From DATFVA01 sp963815785 (GTDB lineage Bacteria; Bacteroidota; Ignavibacteria; Ignavibacteriales; Ignavibacteriaceae), in the NCBI GenBank assembly GCA_963815785.1, contig CAWFHZ010000022.1, positions 1-64,000 of the forward strand: DNA of 64,000 nt, read 5' to 3'. The stretch's first letter is position 1. The number at the start of each line of letters is the position of its first letter. The notes under the pieces are model-generated. The model worked only from the letters and a program-made list of their open reading frames with translations, did not search any database and had not been told where the DNA came from. Below, one piece after another: positions 1 through 9,180 of this stretch. The position numbers and the translations under genes are program-made.

Positions 1-8
1 CCCCGCTA

Positions 9-40
9 AAAAAGCCCGTATTACACGGGCTTTTTGTTTT
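9..40. terminator. Rho-independent terminator hairpin
   Basis: GCCCGT at 14-19 pairs with ACGGGC at 25-30 across a five-base loop, flanked by an A run and followed by a T-rich tract (31-40). It most likely ends a plus-strand gene lying before the window; the A-rich left side would also let it work in the other direction. Confidence 0.8.
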
Positions 41-164
41 TCAAACGTTAATTAATTTATTCAGTATGGTTTAGAAATTAAAAATCAGATCGGACTTATT
101 TAAGATTAATGGACAGATTCTATTAATAGTAATTACTTTGAAGAGTAATATGTAGGTGATGGCT

Positions 165-500
165 TTATATTTTTTTTAGTTTCTGCTCGAGAGTATTTTT
201 ATCTTTCTCTATTTCCTCAGCGACTTCGCTTAAAGGTGTTTCATATTTTATTTTACCTTTTGATTCAATGATTCTCAGCTTTTCAATAATCTTCAATTGC
301 TTGTTATAAATTTTGATTTTCTCTTCCGTCTTTTTTCCTTCTGAAAGAATTTCCGTAAAATGCTTGTTAAGCTTATGATGATATTTTGATATTTTCTTGG
401 TATTCATTAGGGTACTATTTTCACTGATTGTCAAATCAATAATTAATATTGAATCTAGAGTCACAATAATAATACCAACAAATACCCTGTTTTTTTGCAT
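165..500 (-). CDS. Small hypothetical membrane-anchored coiled-coil protein
   Basis: I do not recognise this 111-residue protein. Residues 6-24 form a hydrophobic segment that could be an uncleaved signal anchor. The rest is highly charged, Lys/Glu-rich and predicted by eye to be helical or coiled coil (residues about 55-111). The ATG at 500 is the only good start, with a weak purine-rich stretch before it. It lies just downstream of the UPF0182 gene on the same strand but with a gap, so no operon is certain. It could be a small periplasmic or inner-membrane protein; the coding status rests on length and on the ordered hydrophobic-then-charged layout. Confidence 0.5.
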   Translation of the reverse strand: MQKNRVFVGIIIVTLDSILIIDLTISENSTLMNTKKISKYHHKLNKHFTEILSEGKKTEEKIKIYNKQLKIIEKLRIIESKGKIKYETPLSEVAEEIEKDKNTLEQKLKKI

Positions 501-577
501 CCTTTCAATTAATTATAAATTGGATTAATTCTACACTTTTATTTATGAAGATATTTTTACAAAATTCTCAGTCGTTT

Positions 578-1393
578 TTACGGATTATTTTTTGAATGAT
601 CGGATAATTCCTTTAGAATATTCTGGAGTTTTTCAAGTTCGCCGGCTGCTTTTTGAAATTGTTTCTCTCCCTGGAATTTTAAATAATTTTCAAAAGCATC
701 ATTTGCCTGTTTAATTTTTTCCTCTACAGAAGTATCTCTCTTTACAACATTGTTTTCTTCTTTGCCTGTAATTTGTTTTACAGGTGCTTCGCCATACAAT
801 CCTTGAAGTGCTTCCTGAAAATTCTCAGCGTAGCTGAGGTTGTCGTTGTGCATGACTACAACTAGTCTTAATTCAGGATAAGCTGCTGTTTCTGCCTGCA
901 GATAAATAGGTTCAACATAAATAATAGTTTCATCAACCGGTATTGCAAGTACATTCCCGCGGATTACGTTTGATCCTCTTTGATCCCACAGCGATAACTG
1001 ACCGGATAAAAAACTATCCTGATCAATTTTTGTTTCAACCTGCTGCGGTCCGAGAACCCTTCTTTCTTTTGGAAACTTGTAGGCAATGAATCTTCCATAA
1101 TTATCACCATCACACATTCCGGCTATCCAGCCAATTGATACCTGCCTGTTTTTGGGTGTGAAGGGGAGTATTTGCACAAACTCGGCGTTATGCGTTTTAG
1201 GAAGCTGCCACATAATATAGTAAGGATTTACCGGACGGACTTCACTATAATATTTTTCCGTTGCTCTTATCCAAAGATCTTCCTGGTTATAAAAAACTGT
1301 TGGATCAGTCATATGATATTTTTCATACATCAGACCCTGTACCATAAGAAAATCCTGCGGATAGCGGATATGACTCAATAAACCTTTCGGCAT
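578..1393 (-). CDS. UPF0182 family protein, C-terminal fragment (frameshift-separated)
   Basis: This reading frame holds the C-terminal third of a UPF0182 (COG1615) protein. Its start region, with HIRYPQDF, YHMTDPTVFYNQEDLW and IPVDETIIYVEPIYLQ, is the family's conserved block that normally follows FPGLF in one chain. FPGLF is found at the end of the overlapping upstream frame (1375-3426). The two frames overlap by 19 bp and differ by one base, so the intact protein would be about 950 residues, the family's usual size. The ATG at 1393 lacks a clear ribosome binding site, which argues against an independent gene. The final 60 residues are charged and helical. Confidence 0.75.
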   Translation of the reverse strand: MPKGLLSHIRYPQDFLMVQGLMYEKYHMTDPTVFYNQEDLWIRATEKYYSEVRPVNPYYIMWQLPKTHNAEFVQILPFTPKNRQVSIGWIAGMCDGDNYGRFIAYKFPKERRVLGPQQVETKIDQDSFLSGQLSLWDQRGSNVIRGNVLAIPVDETIIYVEPIYLQAETAAYPELRLVVVMHNDNLSYAENFQEALQGLYGEAPVKQITGKEENNVVKRDTSVEEKIKQANDAFENYLKFQGEKQFQKAAGELEKLQNILKELSDHSKNNP

Positions 1394-3426
1394 TTGATTT
1401 TTCTTTTAAATAAACCCGGAAAGATATTGTTCCATACTTTTATAAGAGGGTCATTTTCATCGAATATGTAAAAATCAACGGACCCGTTAAAAGCATCCAC
1501 TACAACCTTTACAGAATTTCTGATATAGTTAATGCCATTCAGATCGGGCACAGTGTTAGTAGTTAAAGTTCTGCTTTGTTCCCCTTCTTTGTAACTAATA
1601 TTTTCGGTTGACTTGAAGGTCTCACTGTATGGGAAATAGTTACTGGTTGTATAAGCATCAATCATCCAGTAGAGTTTTCCGTCATCACCAAGAACTATAT
1701 ATGGATCGTTATCAAATTCCAGAAAAGGAGCGAGAGTTTTAACTCTGTCCATAATCTGCCTGTGAAACATGATTCTGCTTTCGGAATTAGGATATCCTGA
1801 AAAGAAAAGTTTTGTTCCATCGAATTTCCAGCCGAATAAAAATTTTCTCCAGAGGTTTGATAATTGAACACCGCCCTTCCCTGGATATTTTATGTCAACA
1901 TTTTGTTCACCGCTTGGGTAATCAAATTCAGCTTCATCTGAATTAACAATTACATAAGAATCGGTCAATTCACCGTAATAAATCTGCGGTTGTTTTACTT
2001 CGAGTTCCGGGTATTTACTAATAGGTGGAATATCGCGTATTAGAAGATTTGGCAAACCTTCGGGTGTAAAATCTGTAACCGTTGATAATGCAATCCCGTA
2101 ACCGTGAGTATATTTAAATCTTGTGTTAACAAATGTCTGGCTTTGCGGCGGAAGGTTTGAGGCCTCCATCTCCCTGGCGGAAACCATTACCTGCCGGTAT
2201 TCATTGTTAAAGTTATAACGGTCTATATCGACATCTTTAAATTCGTAATAGAGACGAATTTCCTGGAATTGTTTATAAACGTCATCAAGTGCTTGCCAGT
2301 CCCACAACCTAATATTTTCAAAAGTTGATTTGTTATCCTCAACGATCTCTTTGTTGAAAGTATTTTTTGCAGGGTATTCTTTTTCTTCAATATTCTGAAG
2401 ATTAAATCCGTAACGTGTTAGCTTGATATTATTTTGAATGTAAGGACGTTCAAATGTTATTTCATTCGGTTCCACTCTCAGCCATTGAAATAAACCGGGA
2501 ATGGCAACTAACCCGATGAACCAAATTATCCCAATTGTAACCAGTACCGAAAAAAGTAAAACAGGTTCTGAACCTGCATTTCGTATCCTCAATTTGTAAT
2601 AAAACTTTTGTAAAACCTGTCTTGCAGGTTTAATAAGTAATGAAACCCCGAGTATTATCATTAAAACTATTATCAAGTCGTATGCGGGTAAAAGTATATT
2701 AACATCCGTCCAGCCAGGACCGCGTACTATTCCTAAATCAGAAAACATAAGGTGAAAGCGGCTGAGGTATTTATCGTAGGCGAGAATAAATATTAAAAAG
2801 GAACCCGCAATTAATATATTGGTATATGGTTTTGAATTAATTATTCTATCGTAGCTGTTGAGGTTTATACTAAGGTTTCCTTTCTCATCAAATTTGAAAA
2901 AAGAAGTAAAGAGAAGTGTTCCAAGTGAAATGATAGTGAGGATAATAAGCAGGAAATAAATACTATCGAGAAAGGGAAGAGTAAAGAGATAAAAACCGGC
3001 GTCAGTGTTTAATACCGGCTCCGAAATCCCTGCTGGTACGCGGAACCAGAATTTTAAAATAATCTGCCAGCTTGAATAACCCCAAAGCGCACCTGCAACA
3101 AATGCAATTCCGAGAGCAATTTTTCTTAAATTATTTTTAGATGAACCAATTGAGTAAGTTAATAATGAGACTATTCCTAAAGAGAGAAAAGCTCCCAAAA
3201 TACCTGTTATTGATTGGGCAATAGTATAAACCCAGAACCTGTCGCCGTAGCCAAGATTTTCAAACCATAGCATTTCTCCCCAAAAATCCAGGGACCAGAA
3301 AAGTACAATGGTCAGAAACCCGATTATAATTCCTGATGTTGTTCTCCCTTTTTTGTTGCTCTTTATACCTGTAATTAATAAATAACCGGAAAGAGCAAGT
3401 AATACGATAATGATTGCTGTGTACAT
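1375..3426 (-). CDS. UPF0182 family integral membrane protein, N-terminal part
   Basis: This is a large membrane protein of the UPF0182/COG1615 family, whose function is unknown. The first 330 residues carry about seven hydrophobic segments (for example residues 3-18, 35-50, 70-95, 150-172, 205-220, 240-262 and 290-315). A long extracytoplasmic domain follows, with the typical family blocks around RLWDWQALDDVYKQFQEIR and YTHGYGIALSTV. The chain ends abruptly after FPGLF in a lysine-rich tail, while the family's next block continues in the overlapping frame 578-1393. One base is missing relative to an open fusion, within or near the A-rich run at about 1396-1406. This is a pseudogene, a sequence error or, less likely, recoding. 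Confidence 0.85.
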   Translation of the reverse strand: MYTAIIIVLLALSGYLLITGIKSNKKGRTTSGIIIGFLTIVLFWSLDFWGEMLWFENLGYGDRFWVYTIAQSITGILGAFLSLGIVSLLTYSIGSSKNNLRKIALGIAFVAGALWGYSSWQIILKFWFRVPAGISEPVLNTDAGFYLFTLPFLDSIYFLLIILTIISLGTLLFTSFFKFDEKGNLSINLNSYDRIINSKPYTNILIAGSFLIFILAYDKYLSRFHLMFSDLGIVRGPGWTDVNILLPAYDLIIVLMIILGVSLLIKPARQVLQKFYYKLRIRNAGSEPVLLFSVLVTIGIIWFIGLVAIPGLFQWLRVEPNEITFERPYIQNNIKLTRYGFNLQNIEEKEYPAKNTFNKEIVEDNKSTFENIRLWDWQALDDVYKQFQEIRLYYEFKDVDIDRYNFNNEYRQVMVSAREMEASNLPPQSQTFVNTRFKYTHGYGIALSTVTDFTPEGLPNLLIRDIPPISKYPELEVKQPQIYYGELTDSYVIVNSDEAEFDYPSGEQNVDIKYPGKGGVQLSNLWRKFLFGWKFDGTKLFFSGYPNSESRIMFHRQIMDRVKTLAPFLEFDNDPYIVLGDDGKLYWMIDAYTTSNYFPYSETFKSTENISYKEGEQSRTLTTNTVPDLNGINYIRNSVKVVVDAFNGSVDFYIFDENDPLIKVWNNIFPGLFKRKIKCRKVY

Positions 3427-3697
3427 ATTTTTTTCAATTTTATGTTTAAGAACGATTCTATATATAACGAATAATCATGAACAATGAAACTTTTCTTCAA
3501 TGAGAGATCGAAGATTGATAACTTTTGTTATACCAAATGTTGATTGTGATGGGAAGGATTCCGTCTTTATTCATTGTATTATGAATGATGTTTACTTCTA
3601 ATTGTATTTGAAGCTATGCTAAATAGAGGTATGTTATAACTTAATATGTGGAGACTTTGGCGGGACACTTTAAATAACCAGTGAAAAGAGATTTATT

Positions 3698-4072
3698 ATG
3701 AGTTATACAATTAAATACCTTGAGGATAAGAAAATTGTCGAGATAGATGTGAAACAAAGAGTAAACTTTGGAATAGCGCAACAATACTCAAAAGAAGCAC
3801 TAAAAATTGCACACGAGACAGACTGCAATAAATTTTTAATCAATCATACTGAGACTTTACCCGAAGCCGGTGGTTATAAGATACATACAGATGGTGATAC
3901 CTTGGAACAGTTTGGTTTTAAGAACAGTGATAAAGTTGCGATTTTTATTTCAAATGATCTTTATGATGAACATATATTAAAAACAACTGATTCCAATGTA
4001 AAATGGTGCGATATTAAATATTTTAAAAATATTGAAAAAGCTTATCTCTGGCTTGCGGAAATTGAGGAGTAA
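3698..4072 (+). CDS. Small SpoIIAA/STAS-like hypothetical protein
   Basis: This 124-residue soluble protein has alternating strand and helix segments. Features such as KFLINHTETLP after a helix, then VAIFISNDLYDEH and a terminal helix AYLWLAEIEE, resemble the SpoIIAA-like/STAS-fold proteins that are common as single-domain proteins in Bacteroidota. No catalytic residues are evident. The ATG is preceded by AAGAG eight bases upstream. It stands alone between divergent and convergent minus-strand genes. The family link is an impression from the overall pattern and not from a decisive motif. Confidence 0.65.
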   Translation: MSYTIKYLEDKKIVEIDVKQRVNFGIAQQYSKEALKIAHETDCNKFLINHTETLPEAGGYKIHTDGDTLEQFGFKNSDKVAIFISNDLYDEHILKTTDSNVKWCDIKYFKNIEKAYLWLAEIEE

Positions 4073-4257
4073 GATTCAGATGCCCGGGAGAATATCAACA
4101 GTCTGCAAAGAATCAATTAATCCCGCCTATTATTAATTTTCCAGCAAAGTATTATTCTACTCGTATTCGTTTACTTTCTGGTATGAACCTGATACTAAAA
4201 ATAAATTTTGAATTATTTTAAGAATACCTCCAGTAGTTAATTACTACACAAAGATTT

Positions 4258-4686
4258 TTATTTACCGTTTTCAAGTTGTTTTATAAGTATGTGCATATCA
4301 TTCAAATTTTTTGTTAAATACCACCAGCCGTTTTTAAAAGCTGCGTAATCAGGGCCTGACATAGCCGACGAATATCTTACCGAGTTAGCATAAAATAACC
4401 ATTGCTGTATCCACATTTGTTCAATAGTCTCGTCGAATGGATTTGTATTATCGGCTAATTTCTTATCCCATGCATATGATATTAATTTGGTTGAAGCGGC
4501 TACCATCTTATCAGTTTCATTAAGAGTATTGTCCATTTTTTCAAAATATGAAACAACCCAGTTCTGCCCGTGACAGGATGAGCAAATGCTCATCATTTTA
4601 TTTTTTCTCTGGTTTTGTTCTTTTGCGCTTATCAGGTAATCCAGATGCCGGAACATCATCGAAAGTTGTCGGCAGTGGTAACCCAT
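4258..4686 (-). CDS. Octaheme HAO-like cytochrome c, C-terminal fragment (eighth heme)
   Basis: This frame contains one CxxCH motif (CSSCH, about residues 35-39) followed by a helical domain. Its end, MWIQQWLFYANSVRYSSAM then SGPDYAAFKNGWWYL, matches the C-terminal helices of hydroxylamine-oxidoreductase-like octaheme cytochromes. Residues 1-17 up to about DYLIS are out-of-frame translation of the neighbouring gene; the genuine sequence begins near YLISAKEQ. Together with the seven hemes encoded in 4598-5746 it would make a complete eight-heme protein, so the two frames are one gene broken by a single-base shift near 4640. There is no independent signal peptide, so on its own this product could not be matured as a cytochrome c. 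Confidence 0.75.
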   Translation of the reverse strand: MGYHCRQLSMMFRHLDYLISAKEQNQRKNKMMSICSSCHGQNWVVSYFEKMDNTLNETDKMVAASTKLISYAWDKKLADNTNPFDETIEQMWIQQWLFYANSVRYSSAMSGPDYAAFKNGWWYLTKNLNDMHILIKQLENGK

Positions 4687-5746
4687 CTTTGTTTTTTATT
4701 TCAAATGTTTTACCTGACTTCGGCTGAGGGTGTGAATAAATTAATCCGAATACTCTCACCCACAGTCTGCTTCCGAAATCATGAGAACGGTTAACAATTG
4801 TTTCTCCCTGTGCATTTACTAAAAGACTATTATGGCATGATGCACACGTCGGTGTTGTAAAGTCTACACCTAATTTCCATGGCACCTCTTCCCAGTTCCA
4901 TGTTTCTTTTTTAGATTCAAAAATGTTTCCGTGTTTGCTTTCTTCATATATGTTATAAGCCGGAACATCGGGTTCAAGATGGCATTGCTCGCAGGTATGA
5001 GGCTGCCTTGCAATTTCAATGGAAAAACTATGTCGTGGATGGCATCCGGTGCAGGAACCATGACTACCGTCTGGATTTATTCTTCCGACACCCTGGTTTG
5101 GCCAGTCAGTCAAATTTGGAATTTCAAGATCACCAAGGTCTGTGGAAACTGTCCTGGTTCCCTCTACTTTTATCTCGGTTCCGTGGCATGCATAGCAGGC
5201 TTCGTTTTTAGTGAAGCGACTTGCGTCCGTTAAGTTGATTTTATTATTGTTGACTTCTTTTACCCCCAGCGTTGTATTTACCAGGGCAGAATAAACCGGA
5301 TTGTCCCGAAGATTTTCCAGTGCGTGAGCTTTTTTACTATTCTCATATTCACTTACTTCAGTTTTATGGCAGGTGGCACAGTCATTGGGCGAGACTATAA
5401 TATTGATTTTATATCCGAAGTGTTCAAAATTGTCTTTGTGTTTATCCGCATTCAAGCTATGGCATTCGAAGCATCCAACAACAACATCTTTTAATTTCTC
5501 AGATACTTCGGTACTTGAAACACGCCTTTCAATCTCAGGTTTTTGAACAGCCATACTAAAACTGTTTTGAGAATGCAGGCTGGTTTTCCAATCGGCAACG
5601 ATACCGGGAGTAACAGTTTCGTGGCAGCTTATGCATTCTTCGGTTTCAGAACTGATTTTAGGATTATCAGCACCGGCTGTTAGAGAATTTACACAAGTAA
5701 AAATCAGGAATGTAAATAAGACAAATGAAATGATTTTGGTTTTCAT
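4598..5746 (-). CDS. Octaheme HAO-like multiheme cytochrome c, N-terminal part (seven hemes)
   Basis: This is a periplasmic multiheme cytochrome c. A signal peptide (MKTKIISFVLFTFLIF, cleaved near residue 25) is followed by seven CxxCH motifs: CISCH, CFECH, CATCH, CYACH, CTGCH, CEQCH and CASCH. The eighth motif lies in the shifted frame 4258-4686, giving the octaheme set of the hydroxylamine oxidoreductase (HAO) family, which acts on hydroxylamine, nitrite or related nitrogen compounds. The exact substrate cannot be told, and a cross-linking tyrosine is not evident. I chose the ATG at 5746 because GGGGAG lies just upstream; an in-frame ATG at 5794 would put 16 residues before the signal peptide. 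The chain ends in a charged out-of-frame tail after VPASG. Confidence 0.85.
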   Translation of the reverse strand: MKTKIISFVLFTFLIFTCVNSLTAGADNPKISSETEECISCHETVTPGIVADWKTSLHSQNSFSMAVQKPEIERRVSSTEVSEKLKDVVVGCFECHSLNADKHKDNFEHFGYKINIIVSPNDCATCHKTEVSEYENSKKAHALENLRDNPVYSALVNTTLGVKEVNNNKINLTDASRFTKNEACYACHGTEIKVEGTRTVSTDLGDLEIPNLTDWPNQGVGRINPDGSHGSCTGCHPRHSFSIEIARQPHTCEQCHLEPDVPAYNIYEESKHGNIFESKKETWNWEEVPWKLGVDFTTPTCASCHNSLLVNAQGETIVNRSHDFGSRLWVRVFGLIYSHPQPKSGKTFEIKNKDGLPLPTTFDDVPASGLPDKRKRTKPEKK

Positions 5747-6039
5747 ATTCTCCCCGCAAGTTATGTTATAAACTCGGTATAGAATTAAGCTCAACGGAAA
5801 GTGAAGCTTGCTTTACCGGAAATATTTTCATAGTTGCAACTAACAACATTTCTTAATGTAAAGCAAGAAAATGATAAAAAATAATTAATATAGTTTTGCT
5901 ATTATGAAAACAGTTGAACGTTAAACATTCTCTTTGATTGGAGAAACAGTAAGTTCATTTGTGTTTTAACATAATACATTGATTTTTCTTTCACTATATT
6001 CAGAATAAAAATATCTATCCATCTTTATAAAGCAAAATT

Positions 6040-6762
6040 ATGAGTACAATAATAAAATCAGACAGTTCAAAACGGGTTTGTCTTATTTGTAATTCTAAGA
6101 CAGATCTTGTACCCTCAGATCTTGTGCGACCGGCTATTTCAAACTTAATTAAGGCAGACCAACCATTGTGGGCTAGCGGTTTATTCATTTGCCAAAAAGA
6201 TCTTTCGGCATACAGATACAAATACTTCCAATCATTGTTAGTTTCGGAACGAGGTGAACTAACCTCCTTAGATGAGGAAGTTCTGGATAGTTTGAAAAAT
6301 AACGAAACTATATCCGAGGATATCAGCAGAGAGTATTCTTCAGCACTAACTTTTGGTCAGAAATTATCCGACAGAATATCCGCTTTTGGCGGCAGCTGGA
6401 AATTTATTAATACCTTTCTGATAATATTAATTTTCTGGATAATTCTTAATTCATTCTTTTTAATAAATAATAAATTCGATCCGTACCCATTTATTCTTTT
6501 GAATCTGGTACTATCCTGCATAGCGGCTTTACAAGCACCTGTTATTATGATGAGCCAAAACCGGCAGGAATCCAGGGATAGAATGCGCTCGGAGAATGAT
6601 TATAAAATTAACCTTAAATCAGAATTGGAAATAAGGCAGCTGCATCTTAAGATAGATCATTTATTAACTAATCAATGGGAAAGAATGGTAGAGATTCAGG
6701 ACATACAAATTTCACTGATGGAGGAGTTGCGTAAGAAAGGTAATAAAAAAGATCAGGGTTAA
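6040..6762 (+). CDS. DUF1003 family membrane protein
   Basis: The C-terminal half is a clear DUF1003 domain: GGSWKFINTF followed by a transmembrane helix, FDPYPFILLNLVLS in the second helix, APVIMMSQNRQ, and then the charged cytoplasmic helix with DRMRSENDYKINLK. The N-terminal 70 residues contain CLICNSK and CQKDLSAYR, a possible metal-binding or redox cysteine set usual for longer family members. The family's function is unknown; members sit in the inner membrane with both ends in the cytoplasm. Two transmembrane helices lie at about residues 125-145 and 152-172. The start ATG has only a weak ribosome binding site. Confidence 0.9.
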   Translation: MSTIIKSDSSKRVCLICNSKTDLVPSDLVRPAISNLIKADQPLWASGLFICQKDLSAYRYKYFQSLLVSERGELTSLDEEVLDSLKNNETISEDISREYSSALTFGQKLSDRISAFGGSWKFINTFLIILIFWIILNSFFLINNKFDPYPFILLNLVLSCIAALQAPVIMMSQNRQESRDRMRSENDYKINLKSELEIRQLHLKIDHLLTNQWERMVEIQDIQISLMEELRKKGNKKDQG

Positions 6763-6852
6763 ACTTTTCAAATTGGAAACGGTAATTAAATTTAGCCATT
6801 TTCTGATGCACCGTTTGCCAATTTTTCAACAAGAAGCAATTGGAGTAAATCA

Positions 6853-7704
6853 ATGACAATAAGTAAGAATTATAAAGCTAAACTACTTCTTTTCCTTTTA
6901 GTAATTTCGATTTCTGATTGCCTGGCGCAAAACAGCAATTATATCGCTATCATTCCACCGTTTCATAGCAGACAAGAAATGGCCAGAGATGAAAGTCCGT
7001 TAAAGCTTAGTCATCAGCTTTTTGTTGTTTTTGTTTATTCAAATGCTGTTGCAGTTTATTCGGAATCCGATTTTATTAATCAAAGTGATAATTTTGTAGA
7101 GCAGGAATTGGCTTTACCATCAACAGGACATGATGAAAATGGGCCCGAACCCGGAGGCAGAATTTCAAACGGGATTCTGAGCGTGCAACTTTGGATTCAG
7201 GGTGAAAGGGTTAATCCTGGTTTAATTGTGGATGGAAGTGAAGAGTGGTACACTGTCAGAGCCAAATTTGCTCCTAACGAAAATCGTAGAATAAAAGCAC
7301 TTTTCTGGGCACAGACTTCACTTGCAGACTATGATTCTTTACCGGGATTGGATACAAACGCAATTGCTGCCGGCGACCGTGCCTTCTTGATTAACCTTGC
7401 CCATGCAACAGAATGGAAAGATGTAATAGATTCATTAGATGTGTATGTAATCTTAAATGATGGAATTACAACGGAGGACAGTTCATTTAACGCGGTTCCT
7501 TCAAACTATAATTTACAGGATTCAACTCTTTATTGGTCAATGGAAAATATTGAACCGACTGAAGAAGATAACATTCTGGTTTCGTATAATTCACAAAGTC
7601 ATTCCGTATCAGATACAAACACAATGGCAAAATTATCAACGTTTATTATTAAACACGCGTATGATCAATTACTTGAATTCGTAACTCAGTTAGATGAATT
7701 TTAG
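6853..7704 (+). CDS. Secreted hypothetical protein
   Basis: I do not recognise this 283-residue protein. It begins with a Sec signal peptide (KAKLLLFLLVISISDCLA, likely cut before QNSNYI). The mature part is rich in acidic and beta-forming residues and has no cysteines or sorting domain. The start is supported by GGAG eight bases upstream. It follows the DUF1003 gene by 90 bp on the same strand, so co-transcription is possible. The downstream gene is convergent. Nothing in the sequence suggests an enzyme; a cell-surface or periplasmic role is inferred only from the signal peptide. Confidence 0.7.
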   Translation: MTISKNYKAKLLLFLLVISISDCLAQNSNYIAIIPPFHSRQEMARDESPLKLSHQLFVVFVYSNAVAVYSESDFINQSDNFVEQELALPSTGHDENGPEPGGRISNGILSVQLWIQGERVNPGLIVDGSEEWYTVRAKFAPNENRRIKALFWAQTSLADYDSLPGLDTNAIAAGDRAFLINLAHATEWKDVIDSLDVYVILNDGITTEDSSFNAVPSNYNLQDSTLYWSMENIEPTEEDNILVSYNSQSHSVSDTNTMAKLSTFIIKHAYDQLLEFVTQLDEF

Positions 7705-7762
7705 AAATAAAAATATAAAAATTTCCTGGCTTCGTAATCTCCAATAATACTTATCCGGTTGA

Positions 7763-8818
7763 TTAAACAGCTAAGACAATTATTAAAGTTATATCATCAT
7801 CAATGTTCCCGTTGCTAAAATCGGTAAGTGATTTAAGAAGACCTTTTTGTAAATAATCTTCAGAATGGTTTTTATCTTTTTGAATAATTTCAATAAATCT
7901 TTTTTCTCCAAACTCCTCACCCAGCGGGTTTCTGGTTTCGATTATTCCGTCTGTATAGAGCAGCAATATATCTCCCTTTTCAATTTGTACTGTTTCTTCT
8001 TCGTATAAAGCATCAGAATCAATCCCAAGTAAAATTCCGCCGGCACTAAGTCTGGTTATTTCTCCACTATTGTGAATAATAATCGGGGGCGGATGACCTG
8101 CATTTGAGTAGGTAAATTCTTTTTTTTCTATATCCATTATTCCATAGAAAAAGCTGGTGTATTTTTCCTGTGTGGAATAGTTTAACATAACAGTATTAAG
8201 ATGAGTACAAACTTCGCCTGGAGAATGATCGTGGCTTGCAACAATTCTGAAGGTGGCCTGAATGTTTGACATTAACAAAGCAGCAGGTATTCCATGTCCG
8301 CAAACATCAGCAAGGCAAATTCCTAAATTCTTCCAGGAAAGATTAATAAAGTCATAATAATCTCCGCTTACATTTTGTGCAGGTTCCCATAGAGTGAGTA
8401 TTCTAAAATTCGAGACGGCTGGAATATATTGAGGCAGAAGGCTTTTCTGAATATTAAGAGCCAGATTATTTTCCCGTTCAATTACACTTTTTAGTGTAGA
8501 AAGCAGAACTGCCAGTACAATAAAAAAACTGAGCATTACCAATGCATTCCAATAGGGAATAATTGGACGAGTAACCGAATTAGAATCCATAATATCCGAG
8601 ATTAACCAGATCACTGCACCAAAAACTGCGAACAGGATTCCCGCATATTTATTTATAAACCATGAAGAAATTGAAATAGGTATCAGATAAAATATTGAGA
8701 TTGACAATTCATTTCCTGTAATCCAATCAATGCAACCAATAGTGATTAGTAAAAGAGATGATAAAGTAATTAGCAATGGTAATGAGAGAGTTGAAATCTT
8801 ATTTATTATTGAGTGCAT
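7763..8818 (-). CDS. Membrane-bound SpoIIE/RsbU-type serine phosphatase
   Basis: Residues 1-115 form about four transmembrane helices, a membrane sensor-like module. A short linker with NIQKSLLPQ precedes a PP2C-like SpoIIE domain (about 130-351). Metal-binding and core motifs are visible: VSGDYYDF, LADVCGHGIPAALLMS, YSNAGHPPPII, LLLYTDGIIE and a terminal DDDITLIIV. Such proteins dephosphorylate anti-sigma-factor antagonists in partner-switching pathways. No anti-sigma or STAS partner gene is adjacent apart from the weak STAS-like gene at 3698, so the target is unknown. The gene is convergent with the hypothetical gene before it. Confidence 0.9.
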   Translation of the reverse strand: MHSIINKISTLSLPLLITLSSLLLITIGCIDWITGNELSISIFYLIPISISSWFINKYAGILFAVFGAVIWLISDIMDSNSVTRPIIPYWNALVMLSFFIVLAVLLSTLKSVIERENNLALNIQKSLLPQYIPAVSNFRILTLWEPAQNVSGDYYDFINLSWKNLGICLADVCGHGIPAALLMSNIQATFRIVASHDHSPGEVCTHLNTVMLNYSTQEKYTSFFYGIMDIEKKEFTYSNAGHPPPIIIHNSGEITRLSAGGILLGIDSDALYEEETVQIEKGDILLLYTDGIIETRNPLGEEFGEKRFIEIIQKDKNHSEDYLQKGLLKSLTDFSNGNIDDDITLIIVLAV

Positions 8819-9180
8819 ATACTTTTATAGTTAAAAAAATTCTTATTGTTTTTCGGATTACTGATTTATTTGCTTATATGAATAATCTTTTAAATAGATT
8901 GATGTTCGACATCATCAGTAATTTTAAAGTTTAGATTTTGTGTATGAGACAGGACACACGTGTCAGGGAACAAAGGGTTGATAAGTTTAAGTTGAATACA
9001 ACTTTAACGGAAAAATAATTCGTTAAATTTCAAATCGATAGTTAAAAATAACTTTCTCAATTACCGGCGATACTATTTTAACAATGATTCTTAAATAGTA
9101 TTAATTCTAAAAACTTCCAATATTATTTCTTAGTTACAGTCATCTAACGAATACGATTTTGAAACCAGAAAGGTAAAGTA
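8819..9180. other. Intergenic region between divergent genes
   Basis: This 362-bp stretch separates the SpoIIE phosphatase (leftward) from the lipoprotein gene at 9181 (rightward), so promoters for both must lie here. I see no open frame, no clear hairpin and no good match to TTGAC-N18-TAnnTTTG. AGAAAGG just before 9181 is the ribosome binding site. Confidence 0.4.

Noticed and set aside
1375..1410. Programmed -1 frameshift in the UPF0182 gene
   Set aside because: There is no X-XXY-YYZ slippery heptamer in the right frame and no clear downstream stem-loop; mutation or a sequence error is simpler.
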